Below are positions 35,655 to 47,934 of a stretch of 64,000 bases of DNA, piece by piece. The notes beneath the pieces are model-generated. The model did no database searches. It was not told the DNA's origin and saw only the letters and a list, made by a program, of their open reading frames with translations. Location of the stretch: contig CM020618.1 of the NCBI GenBank assembly GCA_009829735.1, forward strand, positions 10,693,119 through 10,757,118, read 5' to 3'. The DNA is from Pyropia yezoensis. Lineage: Eukaryota > Rhodophyta > Bangiophyceae > Bangiales > Bangiaceae. Every line of letters starts with the position of its first letter. The first letter of the stretch is position 1. The translations under genes were made by a program, and so were the position numbers.

Positions 35655-36944
35655 TCATGAGGCGTGAACCTTCTTCCCCCCCCCTGTCCCCCCCCGGCCG
35701 GACGCGCCCTCCCGCCACCGGACCAGCCCATAGGCGGCACTGCCCGCGGCGCTGAGCGCGACGCCCACCCCCCCCACCCCCCCCCCCACCCCCCCCCCAA
35801 AAAGGGCGGCCGCCCCCCCCGCCAGCAGCCCGTCCTTGACCTGCGCGCCCACCGCCTGCGCGAGCGCCGAGTTGGTCGTCGTATTCACCACCGTCGCGTG
35901 GTTGATGAGCCCCCCGAGGGCGGTCGACGCGGCCGCCACCACAATGCCGGCCGCTGATGCGGTCGCCGCCCACCGGCGGGCAGCGTCCCACTCGCCCGCC
36001 GCAACGGCGGCGGCGGCCAGCGGCGGCAGCGCCGCGGCGGTGAGGAGGCCGACCAGGTCAGACGAGGAGAGGCCCGTCGCCGCTCGCACCCGCTTGAGCG
36101 ACAGCAGGTACGCCGCGGACGTGGCGTTGGCGGTCAAGGCGAGGGCGTAGGCGCCCCACTCGGCGCCGCCCGCCGCTGCCGACGACGCCGTCAGCGCCGA
36201 GGCGGCTGTGCCCGCCCGGGCGGTGGCGGTGACGGCCAAGAGGGCTCCTCCGACAATGACGGCCACGCACGCCACAACGGCGGCCGACGGGCGGGGCCCG
36301 CCGGAGCCGCCCACCATCTCGCCGCCCAATACAAAGAGTATGGACGTTCGCCGGAGGGTGTTGTACAGCAGCAGCGACGAGACGCCGCGCATGGCGCCCA
36401 TCGCGGACGTTGTCATCCCCACGTACGCGGCCAGCAGAGGGGCCACCGCCACCGCTATCGCCGCAGGCGACGCGGCAGCGGCGGCCACAAGGGAGGGGGG
36501 CGGCTTAGACGAGGAAGAGCGGTCGCCGCCGCCGCAGTCGCCGCTGCCGCCGGCTCCTCCGCCGCCGCCGCCGCCGCCACTGCCGCCCCTGCCGCCACCG
36601 CCGTGACGACGGGCGCCCCGCCGCGCGGCGGCAGTGGCGCCCAGGACGGTAAGGGTGGCAACAGACTGGGCGGCGAGCAGCAGCAGCGGCGCGGGAAAGG
36701 CAAAGGACGCAAAGAGCGCCTTGTTCAGCAGCGTCAGCGTCACTGAGGTGGCAATGTAGTAGGCGGCAGCCGCAGCAGAGGCGGCCCGGGAAGGGGCGGG
36801 GGGGGAAGGCGAGAGAGAGGGATTGGTGGGGGCGGGGGGGGGAGGGAGCCCCGCTGCCGTCATGGCCGTGGAGGTAGGGGACGGCGGCCGGGTGGCGGCG
36901 GGGTGCGGGGGAGGCGCCTCGGACTGTGCGCCAAGACGACGCAT
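35655..36944 (-). CDS. Nucleotide-sugar / triose-phosphate transporter-like membrane protein
   Basis: The product is 429 residues from the ATG at 36944 (MRRLGAQSEAP); an upstream ATG at 37358 would add 138 unconvincing residues. The first 55 residues are Pro/Ser-rich. A chain of hydrophobic helices follows. The first pair, around YYIATSVTLTLLNKALFASF and PAPLLLLAAQSVATLTVLG, carries the NKxxx(S)F...Q pattern of the DMT-superfamily sugar-nucleotide transporters. Later segments are AVAPLLAAYVGM, RRTSILFVLGGEM, VVACVAVIVGGALLAV, GAYALALTANATSAAYLLSL and GGLINHATVVNTTTNSALAQ. About ten helices are expected, in Golgi or another endomembrane. A Gly/Ser-rich loop near residues 105-145 is unusual. 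Substrate specificity (GDP-sugar or other) is not evident. Confidence 0.75.
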   Translation of the reverse strand: MRRLGAQSEAPPPHPAATRPPSPTSTAMTAAGLPPPPAPTNPSLSPSPPAPSRAASAAAAAYYIATSVTLTLLNKALFASFAFPAPLLLLAAQSVATLTVLGATAAARRGARRHGGGGRGGSGGGGGGGGAGGSGDCGGGDRSSSSKPPPSLVAAAAASPAAIAVAVAPLLAAYVGMTTSAMGAMRGVSSLLLYNTLRRTSILFVLGGEMVGGSGGPRPSAAVVACVAVIVGGALLAVTATARAGTAASALTASSAAAGGAEWGAYALALTANATSAAYLLSLKRVRAATGLSSSDLVGLLTAAALPPLAAAAVAAGEWDAARRWAATASAAGIVVAAASTALGGLINHATVVNTTTNSALAQAVGAQVKDGLLAGGAAALFGGGVGGGVGGVGVALSAAGSAAYGLVRWREGASGRGGTGGGKKVHAS

Positions 36945-39304
36945 GGAGGACCTCACCGCGGGGAAGGAGGGGGGAGGGGAGGGAGGGGGGGGAAGGCGCC
37001 GAGCAGACGGGCGGGCGGTAGCCGTGTCCGTGTAGGATAGAAAAGTCGAGGGCCAGCGCAGTCGGGGGTAGTCGGTGACGTGGGCGTGAGGGTGGTTGGT
37101 GTCAGCGTGGCGGATGGGCGGCACGACGCATCGGTACATACGTGGACAGCCAACCCGTTTTGGCGACCGCCCACTAAAAGTCGTGATTGGTCCGTTGATC
37201 GATCTCAACGTCTGCAATACGCGCCACGTCACCACGAAGGGCGGGTGAGGCATGCAGCAGGCGGTCGCCTCGCAGAACACTCCCCCTGTTGGCGGATACG
37301 CGTGCGGGCGGGCCCCACGCCCGCCCCCACACCCCCCTCCCCCCATTTGGCGCACCACTTTGTCACCGCCCTGGCGATGGAGGCAGTGACGTGGGAACCC
37401 GCGCGGCGCCCTTTCCCTCTATTTCGCCCTTTCCAGTCCGTGGCCAACTGATGGTGACCTCGCCAGGCCGCCTGGGCAGGAAGACGCATGGTCGCTAGGT
37501 AGCCGACGTGAGTGGTACTGTCCTCCCTCGCATCCAACTGCGGGCGGTTGGCGACCATCTCCGCCGCCCCCGCCGGCCGGTGGGGGGGGGGGGGGGGGGG
37601 GGGTATATGGGACGCCCCGCTACACGGTTGCCGCCGCCACCTATGGGACGCGGAGGGAAAAACCCGCTCACGCGCCATCAATGCCTACGCCGCGAGCAGC
37701 TGGCACGTCGGGGCACGTCGCCCGACGCGGGCGCGTCTTCTCGGGTGTGACAATGGCGGCCTCGGCGGCGCGCCGCCATCAGCACCACCAGCCGGCTCCC
37801 GCGGTGGTCACCGCTCTTTGGGCGTGTCCCTCCGCCCTCCTGACTCGGCGTTGCGACAGCTGGGCCGCACCACCCCCGCACCCCGAGCTCAGCGCCATCG
37901 GAGACTCCATCTGAGCCGCCCTCCCCCTTATGGTTCATGCTCACCAGTGCCTGGTCGGGCGGGGTTGTGCACGGCGCACCTCGCCGTTGACACGTCTCTG
38001 CCCACCCCCGCTTCATCGCTGCACCAGCGCGGTCACGCTTGGGGGCAGCCGGAGGGGTACGGCCTGAGACTGGGAGGGAAGGTGCTGCTGTCGTGACGCT
38101 GCGTTGGTAGCGATGCCAGCGGCAACTGGTGGCGGCTGCAGCCGCGGTCGGGGTTGCATGATGTCCTCTTCCCGTCGACCTCTCCCCCCCCGTCGTGGCG
38201 GGACATGTTTACCCAGCCCTTGACAGAAAAAAACAGTATAGAGTGCAGTACAATTGTTGACCAGAACTCTGGTTTGCTCTGGACTCGGCGTTTCGCGCCT
38301 TCGAACTTATGAGTACTTGATGCGTATGTGACATGGAAGCCCGCATCGAATGGACGTGGCTGCCGGACCATATGCGGTCGTGCCCGCCACGTCTGTCGGC
38401 ATCCGCAGCGGAGGAGCGTCCTCTCTCTGCCCCCCGCGTCCACCGCCGCGGAGCACGGTTGGCCGCTGACGGCGCGCCCCCCCGCACGGCCGGCGGCTGA
38501 CGGCGCGCCCCCCCTCGCAGTCTGCAGGCCGCGAGGGGGGCACCCGTCTGGCGCTGCCGTCCAACGAAGAAGCCGGGGGGGGGGGGGGGTTGGCCGACGG
38601 CCACTCACGCCCGCCACCGCCGCCCTTCGGTGGGCACCCTGACGTGGCCCCCCCCCGCCTCTCCCCTGTCGCTGTGCACGAGGCGTCCAGACGTCATGCT
38701 CGGCTGGCCCGCGTGCACAGTGCGCAGGGGTGCGGTGGTGGCGTGGGGGGGGTGGGCAGGGGGTACGCCCTCCCCGTCGGTGGCCGAAATTATGGGCCGC
38801 CTGTACGCCTCCCCCCCCCCCCCCCCCCCCAGCCCGCCCCCCCACATCCCCCATGATGGGACACACGGCTGCTAGCCGCGGTAGAGTACACCCTTCCTGA
38901 CCGGCGGCGAGACGGCCTGTGAGGGGGAGGTAGACGGGGGGTGAGGGGGAGGGGATAGCGGCTGTCCAAGCGCATCGGCTCCCGCAGCACGGCGGCGAGC
39001 GGCCGCTTCCCCCCCCCCCCCCCCGGGGACGCGCCCGCTACACACGCCAGACGGCCGGCAGCTGACAGACTGCGGCGGCGGTGGCGGCGCGTCGCCCCCC
39101 CCCCGTGCCTCCCCCCCTCCGGCCGTCCGCTGGTGAGGTTGCGCCTCCCCTGCCCCCCTCGCCCCCCTCGCCCCCCTCGCCCCCCTCGCCTCCCTCCCTT
39201 CCCCCCCACCACCAGTCAGCCCCGGGAACGGCAGCGTGGTTTGGTTCCCCTTGGTGCCCCGCGGGGGTGGTTGAGGGCGCAAGCCAGCGCTCGTAGTCCC
39301 GCCA
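36945..39304. other. 2.4 kb without a convincing gene
   Basis: It includes G runs at 37580-37602 and 38577-38589, C runs at 38810-38830 and 39009-39024, and a lower-GC patch at 38210-38345. Many frames up to 277 codons exist (for example minus 38033-38866), but none shows family motifs. Confidence 0.4.
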
Positions 39305-42180
39305 ATGAGCTCCCGCGGCCGCCCCAGCTGGCTCCGCATCCTCGACACCGGCGACGACGGTGACGCTAGTGGCAGCGGCGACAGCGGCAGCGGCAGCGGC
39401 AGCGGCAGCGGCAGCGGCAGCGGCAGCGGCAGCGGCAGCGGCAGCGGCAGCGGCAGCGGCAGTGGCAGCGGCAGCAGAGGTGCTGGCAGAAGGGGTGGGG
39501 GTGGGCGCAGCATGGGCCCCCCGGACCGTGACCGCCGGCGGTGGCGGTGGCACGGCGCGGCGGCGACGGCGGCGGCAGCAGCGCCAGGTGTTGCGGCGGC
39601 GGCGGTGACGGGCGAGGCGGCGGGGGGGGGAAGAACCGCGGAGACGGCGGCCGAGGCAGACGCCGACGTGCCGTTTCGGGTTAATGCCAAGTGGGCGCCG
39701 CCCCCGCTTGCGGGAGGCGGCAGCGGCGGAGGAGGTGCCGGTGCCGGTGCAGGTGGTGAGGATGGGCGTGCCGGCAGCGGTGGCAGTGATGGCGGCGGCG
39801 ACGGCGGCGCGGCCCTGACCGCCGCTGCCGAGGGGGCCACCGTGGATAGGGCTGGCAGCGGCAGCCTCCGCGGCGCCGTCCGTGTCGGCGGCGGCGGCGA
39901 CGGCTACGCGGCCATCCCTGCGGTGGTCACCGCTGGCGGTCGGGCACCACCGCCGCTGCCGCCGGGACGCCGTTGGGCCTATACCCCTGGCCCGGCGCGG
40001 CTCCCACCGCCGCCGCCGCCGCTACCGCCGCCGCCGCCGACTTCACCTGCTGCGCGGCGGCGGCGGAGAGCTGGAGAGGGAGAGCGGGGGGGCGGGCGAC
40101 GCGGTCGCCGTGGGGAGTCCCCCCGCCGCGGCAAGGCCGACAGTGGCGATGATGGCGGTTTTGGTGGTGGCAGTGGCGGCGGCTGCGGCACCACCGCTCC
40201 GGCGAGTCGTCCCTCACCCCCTGGGCCGCTGGGCGGTTCCCCTCCTGCGCCGGTGGAGGCGGTAGAGCAGAAATCGATGGGGGCGGCGGTGGCAGCAGCT
40301 GTAGGGGGCCGCCCCGCACCTACAGTGGGCGGCACGGGCGGTCGCGGGCCGGTGGCGACGATGGCGGGCGCCACGGCAGCCGCCGCGGCAAGAGCGGTGG
40401 CCGCTGCGGACGATGACGACGACGACGACGGCACCGACTACTCGGACGCGGAGCGCGTGTCGTTGCGCGACGATGGGGGTGGCTGGGAGCTCGACGATGG
40501 TGGCAGTGACGATGAGGGGGGGGAGCACGACGAGGAGAGGGATACCGCGCTGGTCGTGACCCGTTGCAGGCCGTCCCCGCCACGGGCGGTGCGGCTGTCG
40601 CGGCCGCCGCCGTCAGCACGGCCGCCGCTGCCACCGTCGGCGCAGCTGCGGCGGCCGTCGCTGCCGCGGGCGCGGGTGCAGCTGCCGGTCGCCAGTGCAG
40701 GGGCGCCATCTGCAGCGGCGGCCGTGCCTGTGGTGGTGGCGGCGGGGGCGGCGGCGGCGGCCCCGTCGCTGGTCTCGTTGCCGACTGTGGCCCGCGATTC
40801 CCCACTGGTGGGGGGCGTGCCCACATCCGAGGGCGCTGCGTTGCCGACAGCGGCGGCGGCCAGGCCGTCGGTGGGGGACACGCTTGACCGGCAAACGGCC
40901 GCGGCCGCCGCTGCCACCGCCACCGCTGTGAAGGCCATGGCGACCATGACCGCCGGCGCCCCCCCCTCGACGTCTGAGTCTCGCACGGTGGCCGCCTCTC
41001 CTACGGTGACCGCCTCCCCGACAATGGGCGCCCCTCCCACGGCTGCTGCTTCACCCACGGCCACTGCACACGCGGTCGGCGGCCCGTCAACAGCGTCGTT
41101 GTCGTCTTCGTCTTCGTCTTCGACTTTGGCGGCGACCGCAGCAGCGAAAGTGAGCGCGGTATCCACCTCCGCTGGTGACGTCGACTGCCGTGGCGGCCGC
41201 CACTGCACCGTCGGCGCCACCACCCCGCCGTCGCCACCGCCGCTCTCTGTGGTGCAGTGGCTGCCGCCGTCTTCGACGGCAGCCGCCACCGAGCCGGTCA
41301 GCCGCGGCGCGTTTGCACGCGGCATGGCCGCCGCGCGTGGCGGCGGCGGCGGTGGCGTCGGCGGCGTCGGGAAGGCGGCCACCCCTGCCGTCGCAGCCGC
41401 CGCGGTGGGGACTACCGCGTGCGCTGACCCAGCGCGGGTGCCCCCCCTGGCGCGGCGAAGGGTGGCACCCCTCCCTTTCTCCCCCTCCCTCTCCCCTTCC
41501 GCCTCCCCCGCCCCCCTCTCTTACACTCCCTGCCTCCCCTCCCCCCCCTCCCCCCTCACGGCGACGGCACCACCACCCGCCCCCCCCGCCACGCCCACCG
41601 CCGCCGCCATCGTTGCGGGCTTGGCGCGGCTGCTTGCTCCGCCCTCCCTCCCATCCCCCCGGGCGCGACCGGCGGGCTCCCGCCCCCCCCGCCCCCCCCG
41701 CCCCCACCCGCTGCCAGCCCTGACAACCATTCTGTCGACAGCGGCGGCGGCGCACCTGTTGGGCCCGCCGCCGGCGGTGGGGGCGGTGCTGACACTTCTC
41801 GCCGCCGCGGCGGGGGTGCGCGGGCCGCCGCCGGACCCGCCGTCGCCGCCCGTGCGCTCTGCGTCGGCTGTTGGTGTCCAAGGGGCGGGACTCCCACCGT
41901 CGGCGTTGGGGACGTCGACCGCCGACGCCGCTCCAGCGGCGGGTGGGGCGCTCGCGGCGGGTGGCGGCGGTGGTGCCAGCGGCGGGGACGGCGTCGGGTC
42001 GCCCCCCTTTTTCCGTCGCCGCCTCTTCTCCGTCCCCGGCCTCGGCCGTCCCGCGGGGGGGGCAGCCGACGCCGATGACCTCGGCCGCCCGCTGGCCACG
42101 GCGGTTGCGCTCCTGGTGCCACCGTCGCCGGCGCCGGCCCCCGGTGCCGTCGTCTCTTCCACTGCAGACGGCGTGGCGGC

Positions 42181-42211
<31 letters not shown>

Positions 42212-42793
42212 AGCGCCCCCCCCCGCACATCCCTACTCCCCCGCGTCGGCCGGCGGGCAACGCGGGTGCCGCCGCTACCCTCGTCGCGGCCGCCGCCCGC
42301 CGCGGCGGGGGCGCCGTCAGCGGCCGCGTCGGCCGGCCGCCGGGCGCTGCCCGCCCAGCCGGTGGGGCTGCCGCTGGCCGCCGCCGCCGCCGTTGCTGCG
42401 GTGGTGCGCCACGGCGCGGCGGTGGGGGTGGCGCTCCGCCCCAGCCGCCGGTCGGGCGCCGAGGTGCGCACCCCACGCGGCGGTGGTGGTGGTGGTAGGG
42501 GTGGTGGTGGTGGTGGTGGTGGTGGTGGGGGTGGCGGTGGGCACCTTGTGCTGCGGCTTCGCCTGCCGGGCGGCTGCGGTGCGGTGCTGAGCTTGGTGAC
42601 TGAAGGCGGGGGGGCGCCCGTCCGGGGGGTGCTGCTTCGCAAGTCGTGGACGCTCGGCGCGGGGGGGGCGGGCGTGGGCTCCCCCGCCGACGAGGGGGGG
42701 GGGGGGGGCGCCGCGCCACCTTTGCCACCTTTGCCGCCGCGGTGGGGGGGGACCTGGGCGACTGGGTGGGGGGGGTGTGGGGGGGTTAATTAA
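39305..42793 (+). CDS. Second giant low-complexity protein with Ser-Gly repeat
   Basis: An uninterrupted 1162-residue frame starts at ATG 39305. After MSSRGRPSWLRILDTGDDGD comes a Ser-Gly dipeptide run (residues 23-57). Then follow Ala/Gly/Pro-rich sequence, an acidic patch near residues 375-415 (DDDDDDGTDYSDAERVSLRD), and Ala/Ser/Thr/Pro-rich sequence. The last 150 residues look more structured: PVGLPLAAAAAVAAVVRHGA, VGVALRPSRRSGAEVRT, a Gly run, HLVLRLRLPGGCGAVLSLVT and VRGVLLRKSWTL could be a small beta-rich domain. I recognise no family. Opposite-strand frames are repeat shadows. The length of the frame without stops supports coding, although GC-rich sequence makes long frames common. Confidence 0.5.
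39371..39474 (+). repeat. GGCAGC hexanucleotide microsatellite
   Basis: About 17 near-perfect units encode the Gly-Ser run of the giant protein. Confidence 0.9.
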
Positions 42794-43240
42794 GAGGGGG
42801 GGGGGGACGCTGCTTGCCGTGTGCTTCTCGTGCATCTGGGGTTGTGTCACCCGCATGTAGGCGGCAGGGCCACGAGAACGCGACGCCCGTCGGGCGCCAG
42901 AGGTCCCTGTAGAGCGCGGGCGGCGCATGCACCCAAATGAATGTGAATAGACTGAGAAAAGAACTTGACGAAGCTCGCCTTCCGCCACGGCACCCTCTGC
43001 GCACAGCAGTGGCAATATCGGGGCCAGGGCGGGGGTCGGCGGCAAGCGCCCGCCGCGCCGACACATCAGCCCCGCGCACGAGGCCACACGGACCCACTGC
43101 CGCCACCGCAACGCCCTCTACCCGCCGCTCCCCCACTGACCAGGCCCACCCGCCCCCACCACCGCAGCCATCCGTAAGACCGAGTAGGCAGGGTGGGGCG
43201 CACCCCCCCCCCCTTTGACACGCGCTCGCCGCATCCGCGA
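42794..43240. other. Convergent intergenic, about 450 bases
   Basis: This lies between the 3' ends of the giant protein gene and the plastid-targeted gene. A G run starts it and a C run ends it. No gene is seen. Confidence 0.4.
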
Positions 43241-44488
43241 TTACAAGTCGCACGAGCGCTTGAGGAAGTCGGGAAATGGCCCGTACTGGCGCAGGTTAGG
43301 CTGCGTGAACGACCCGGTGGTGCCCTTCATCGGCACCCGCCGACCGTCGCCCGAAGACCAGCCCGCCCCGGGAGAGGGCGCCGGCTTGTTGGAAATAAAC
43401 TGAGGATGGCGGGGGCATGCGTGGGCGAGGAGGTGGACGGGGGTGGGAGGCACATGCAATGGTGGCAGGTCACGAGTAGGCCACAGCAAACAAGGGGTGC
43501 AGAGCACGAGACGAGAGAACCACTCACGTCAGTAGACCGCTGCGTGAAACAAAGTGCCCACCCCTGTGCCAAGCGGTTGCGGAGGTGGTGCGCTCGTGCT
43601 CACGCGGTGGTTCCCTCGCACAGCGGGTCCCGTCCCATCAGCCCGCACAAGCGCAGAAGCAATGGCGAGCACGTACGCGGTCGACATCATAGTCAAAGAG
43701 CGACCCGGCATCGTCGTCTACCTCGGCAAAGGCGGCCACGCGCTTCATCTCCAGCTTGACGCCGTTCTCGCCGTCAAAGCTGATGAAGGGGGCTGCCGTG
43801 ATCCAAGCAGGGAAGGGTGGTGACAGTAAGCAACAAGAACAATGTCAGTTGCGTCGCCCACACAGGATGTCAAAAAGAAGGTCGATTGCGCAATGAATGG
43901 CCAGGACGTTGGCGCCGGAATGCGTGCGCGCGTTCCCTGGCAGAACAAAAGGCTGCCCAGGCTCGAGCGCCACCGCCCTAGGCGGTACGACTCATTGAAT
44001 CCCACCGGCAGGTACGCCACCCATCCGTACGCGAGAATCACGGAGCAGCCCCTCCACACCTCCCGCCCGCCCCCCAGCTTGTTGCTGCGTTCAGAGCCTC
44101 GACTGGGAAGCTAGACGCTGGGGCATAACCCTTGTCCCAGTACCATCGAAAGCGGCGTACTACACAGCCAAAGTGCATTCCACCGACAGCGGCCGCTGCT
44201 GCGCCCCCCCCGGCCCACAACCCCACAACTGAGGCTTCAGCCGCCGCACCGCGTGCCCGCTGTAACCCAACCCCAACAGGCAGCCACCTCCCCCCACCGC
44301 CGAAAGACAAAAAACGACAATCGCTCCACAAACGTACCTTCATGACGCTTCTCAAAGGGATAGTAGACGTCCACCTCGGCAATGCTCATGCGCGGCGTCA
44401 ACGCCCGCACGGGGGCGGGCGCGCGGCGAACGGCGGCGCCGTGCGCAGCCGACGCCCGGAGGGGCAGCGCGGGCACAAAGGCGACCAT
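43241..44488 (-). CDS. Plastid-targeted orphan protein (three exons)
   Basis: Exons are 44338-44488, 43677-43792 and 43241-43399; introns are 545 and 277 bases, both with GTACGT donors and CAG acceptors. Phases agree (1, then 0) and the joined product is 141 residues. The N-terminus MVAFVPALPLRASAAHGAAV, then RRAPAPVRALTPR, is a transit peptide with the early Phe typical of red-algal plastid import. The mature part starts near MSIAEVDVYYPFEKRHE and continues APFISFDGENGVKLEMKRVA, AFAEVDDDAGSLFDYDVDR, FISNKPAPSPGAGWSSGDGR and ends QPNLRQYGPFPDFLKRSCDL. It has no transmembrane helix. I do not recognise the family. A small photosystem-, phycobilisome- or thylakoid-associated protein would fit the size, but that is a guess. 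Confidence 0.7.
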
Positions 44489-47400
44489 ACCTGCGGCTGC
44501 AGCGGAGGGCCGAACAAGGGGCAGCGGGAGGGAGACAAGTTCGCAAGCGATAACGAAAGGCGATGGGGGTATGCAGGACGTTGAAGGCGGAAAGGGGGAA
44601 CGCGGCAAGGAGAGAGGCGCGATGGTGGGTGTGGTTGGGTGGCGATGGCGGCGGAACGGGGTGTCGGGAGAGCGTCGGGTGGTCGGCACGCCGCGTGGGG
44701 GCGGGAGCCATTGGGTGGCTCCCGCCGCCCTTGGCGGTGGTCACATTCTCCACGTGTCATGCGTTCACACGTGTGCTCGCGGGAGATCATCGAGTACCAG
44801 TCCACTTGCACTACAGTAAGACCTGTGTTGAATGTACTTAACATGGTTGATGGACCATCAGGCACAAGCCACCCAATCTTGACAGTGAGCCATGTTTCTC
44901 ATCACGCACTGCGCAGCGAAGCAGCCACCGCGGAAAAGAGAACATGAAAAAAACGGCAGCCGTCTCCGCGGCTGTGCACGGCAAAGGCGAGCCGCAGCGA
45001 GCGCCCGTGTCAGACGCTTGGCACGTTATGGATGGCCAGGCGCGCGCGCCACCAGCCAACCGGAACCGCCGCCCCCCCACCTCGACGATGAAAATCGCGA
45101 ACTCCGCGGCCGCGGTATTGTGTCCGACGGCGGCCACCGCCCTCCCTGCACCCGGCCCCCTCGAAACCGCAACGGATCGCGAGTCCGGCGTAGCCACCTC
45201 AAGGCCCCTCCCCCGTCCTCTCCCTCTCCCCCCTGTTGTCTCATGAATCCACCACGGACGCCAAGCGGCCAAGCGGTGCACGAGGCCGCGTTGGACCGTT
45301 CGCAAGGCGTTGGGCGATGCGCTACCTCACGACCGCTCGAAAGGTCCCATCTCGCGCGGTCTACGACGGCGTCAGAGGGGCCTGTTGGAGCGGGTGCGGG
45401 CGCGGGGGAGTGCAGGCAACGACCGACCGCCCGGGGGGGGGAGAGGGCGGAGAGCGGGCCGATGGCCGCCCCCGCCGCTGAGCGGTCTCGCCTGACCCTC
45501 TTCGCACGTGAGCCCGGTGGGTAGAGGAAGCGCCCTGCGCAGAGCGGCGAGCGGGCGGGGGGGGGGTCCCCGTGGGGTGGCGGGGTCCAGGGAGAGAGGG
45601 GAACGCGCCGCCGCGGGGACTGTAAAACGGCTGTGGGTCCTTTGGCGGCTGCGGGGGCGGTCGGGACACGCGGCAGACGCACCGCCCGCCGCCTCCCCAC
45701 GTCATGCGGCGTGGGCATGGTACCCGCGCTTTTCAGTTTGCCCCATCCTCTTTTCCTTGTTGTTGTCGTGCTAATTCTCAGTAGATTGTGCGTTGGTGGG
45801 CCAGCCGGCAAGACCAGAGGGGTGTGGTAGGCCGCCACGATCGGGGTGCTCTGCTACTGTCATGGAAATGGGCAGGTGGGCCACCGCCTGTGGGTGGGCT
45901 GTTTTCGCAAAGCCTCGGTGGCGGGAACCAGTCGCCCCTCCCACGCTCCGTGCCCTTTGGGCAGCCACAAACGCTCATACATGGGCGGCTGGGCGGGCTC
46001 TTGGTTGGCAGAGATGGAATGGAGCGAAGGAAAAGAAAAGGGGGGACGGGAGCTCCCCAACGAGCCTGGGCAGTCTCGGAGGCGGCGGTGGCGGCGACGG
46101 ACCGACTCGCGTGGGCGGGGGGCCGGGGCGGTACTCTCCCCCTCTGGCGTAAGGCGGCGGTGGGGGGGCTTTCCCCTCGGGCGGGCCGCGGGTGTTGGGC
46201 GAGGCGGGGCGCCGCCGCCGGGCGGGCGGAGCGGTGGTGTCGGGTGCATCCCCAGGGAGGGGGGGGGGGGGCCAGCCGGGACCGCCAGGCGTGGCAGAGT
46301 CAGCCACCGTACCGACGCGGCGGCCGCCGCTTGGGCGCCTTGGCGCCGCTACCTACCTGCCCCCCCCCCCCCGCCAACCACCGCCGCGCGTCGTCCACGT
46401 GCGCGTGACGCGCGCGTGACGTGCCGCCGCTGCCGCCGCCACCGCCGCCGCAACGGCGGGGGTGCATCGCCGCGGTGCCTCCCCCCACCGCCTTTGTCGT
46501 GCGGTGGTGGGGGGGGGAGGGGGAGCTGCGGTGGTCACCGGTGGTGGTGGTGGTGGTTGTTTATCCCTCCCACCCCTCCTTCCTCACCCCCGGTGCCCCG
46601 GTGGGTCGTCGGCCGGCTGCGGCTGCGCGGTGGGCGGGACGGGACGTGACGGGACGTGACGGGACGGGGCGTGACGTGACACGGCCACGCCGGCCGCTTT
46701 CCGTCTGCCGCGCACACGCCGCGTCGCCGTTTTTTGTGTGTGTTTTTTTGTATTTTTTTTTTGCTTGGCGTTGGTGTGTTGCTCCTGCGTTGAGGGGGGG
46801 TCGCTGGTGTGGTGTGGGCGTCGCCGGCTCCCCCCTTCGCGCGCGTGATCGTGTGGGGTTTTGTCTCTTTTTTGGAGGGTGGGGCGTGGGGAGCGGGGGG
46901 GGGGGTGCGTGGGGGAAAGTAGGGGGGTGAAGGGGAGGGCGGGGACGAGCGGCCGCACAGATCTAGTGCGCCGGCCGGCGGCGCGCGCCGCCACCCGCCG
47001 CCACCCGCCGCCACGCCGTCATCGGCCGTGGCACCCTCGCCGTCACCTCTCTCTACCTCTGCACCCCCCCCTGCCCACTCCCTCCCCCGACCCCCCCCCA
47101 CGCGCCCTTCCATCGACCTACCCCCCGCTAACCCCAACAGAGACACCACTGTCGTCCTCGGAGGGGCCGTCGTATTGCCCCCTCTGCGCTGCGGCGCCTC
47201 CCCCTCCCGCGCCTGCGCTCATCCTCAAACGCGCCCGTTTCACCGTCCCTGCCGGCGGGCGCGTGACTTATTGAGAGAGGGTCGCTGCCCCGCCCTCCCC
47301 CCCCCGCTCCGCCCCCCCCACTGTCTTCCCTTCCTTCCTCTTCACCCCCCTTCGTTCATCCCCCCTGTTCCTCTGTTTATCCGTCCTCGTTCAGCTCACC

Positions 47401-47853
47401 CCCCCCCTCCCTTCTTGCTGCCTCCCGGCCCACCCCCTCCCATCCGTTCCCCTCCCCCCCCTTCTTGCTGGACCCATCCATGCACGGGCGGCCACGACGC
47501 GGGTCGGGGTCGGCGTCCCCCCCCCCCCCCCTCCCCTCCGGCGCCCTTCCTCTCGGGGGGGCGTCTACCCACCACCCCCGCCAACGTCGTCGCCCATCCT
47601 CCCCGCGGGCCTGACGCCGCCGTCGCCGGCGGGTCCATCTGGGCTAGGAGGAGGACTGGTGGGGGGGGGCGCGCATCCCCCACCGCCCTCTCACCCACTC
47701 CCACCCCCACCAACGGCGCACCCGCCACCACCGTCGCTGCTACCATTGGCACGGCCGCCAGGCGGGGGGGCGGGGGGGTTGCCCGTTGGGAGTGGCAGCA
47801 GCGGTGGCGGCGGCGGTGGTGGGGGTGGTGGTGCCGCGGGCGGCCTGGGTGGC
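44489..47853. other. 3.4 kb without a convincing gene
   Basis: Contents include G- and C-rich simple sequence, tandem GGGACGTGAC-like units at 46636-46680, and T-rich patches at 46730-46765 and 46857-46875. Overlapping frames on both strands (for example plus 47028-48380, minus 45026-45838) show no motifs. The 3' part (47480-47850) is C- and G-homopolymer-rich and probably contains the real 5' end of the SSXT-Myb gene. Confidence 0.4.
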
Positions 47854-47901
47854 ATGGCCTCGGTGGGCGGCGTCGGGCTGCCGCCAATACCCCCCGGCAT
47901 G

Positions 47902-47934
<33 letters not shown>

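Noticed and set aside
44038-44160. Extra exon (RRFRWYWDKGYAPASSFPVE) in the plastid protein gene
   Set aside because: The acceptor and phase would fit, but exon 1 joins the FISFDGENG exon directly in phase and this segment has no good donor. It is left as intron.
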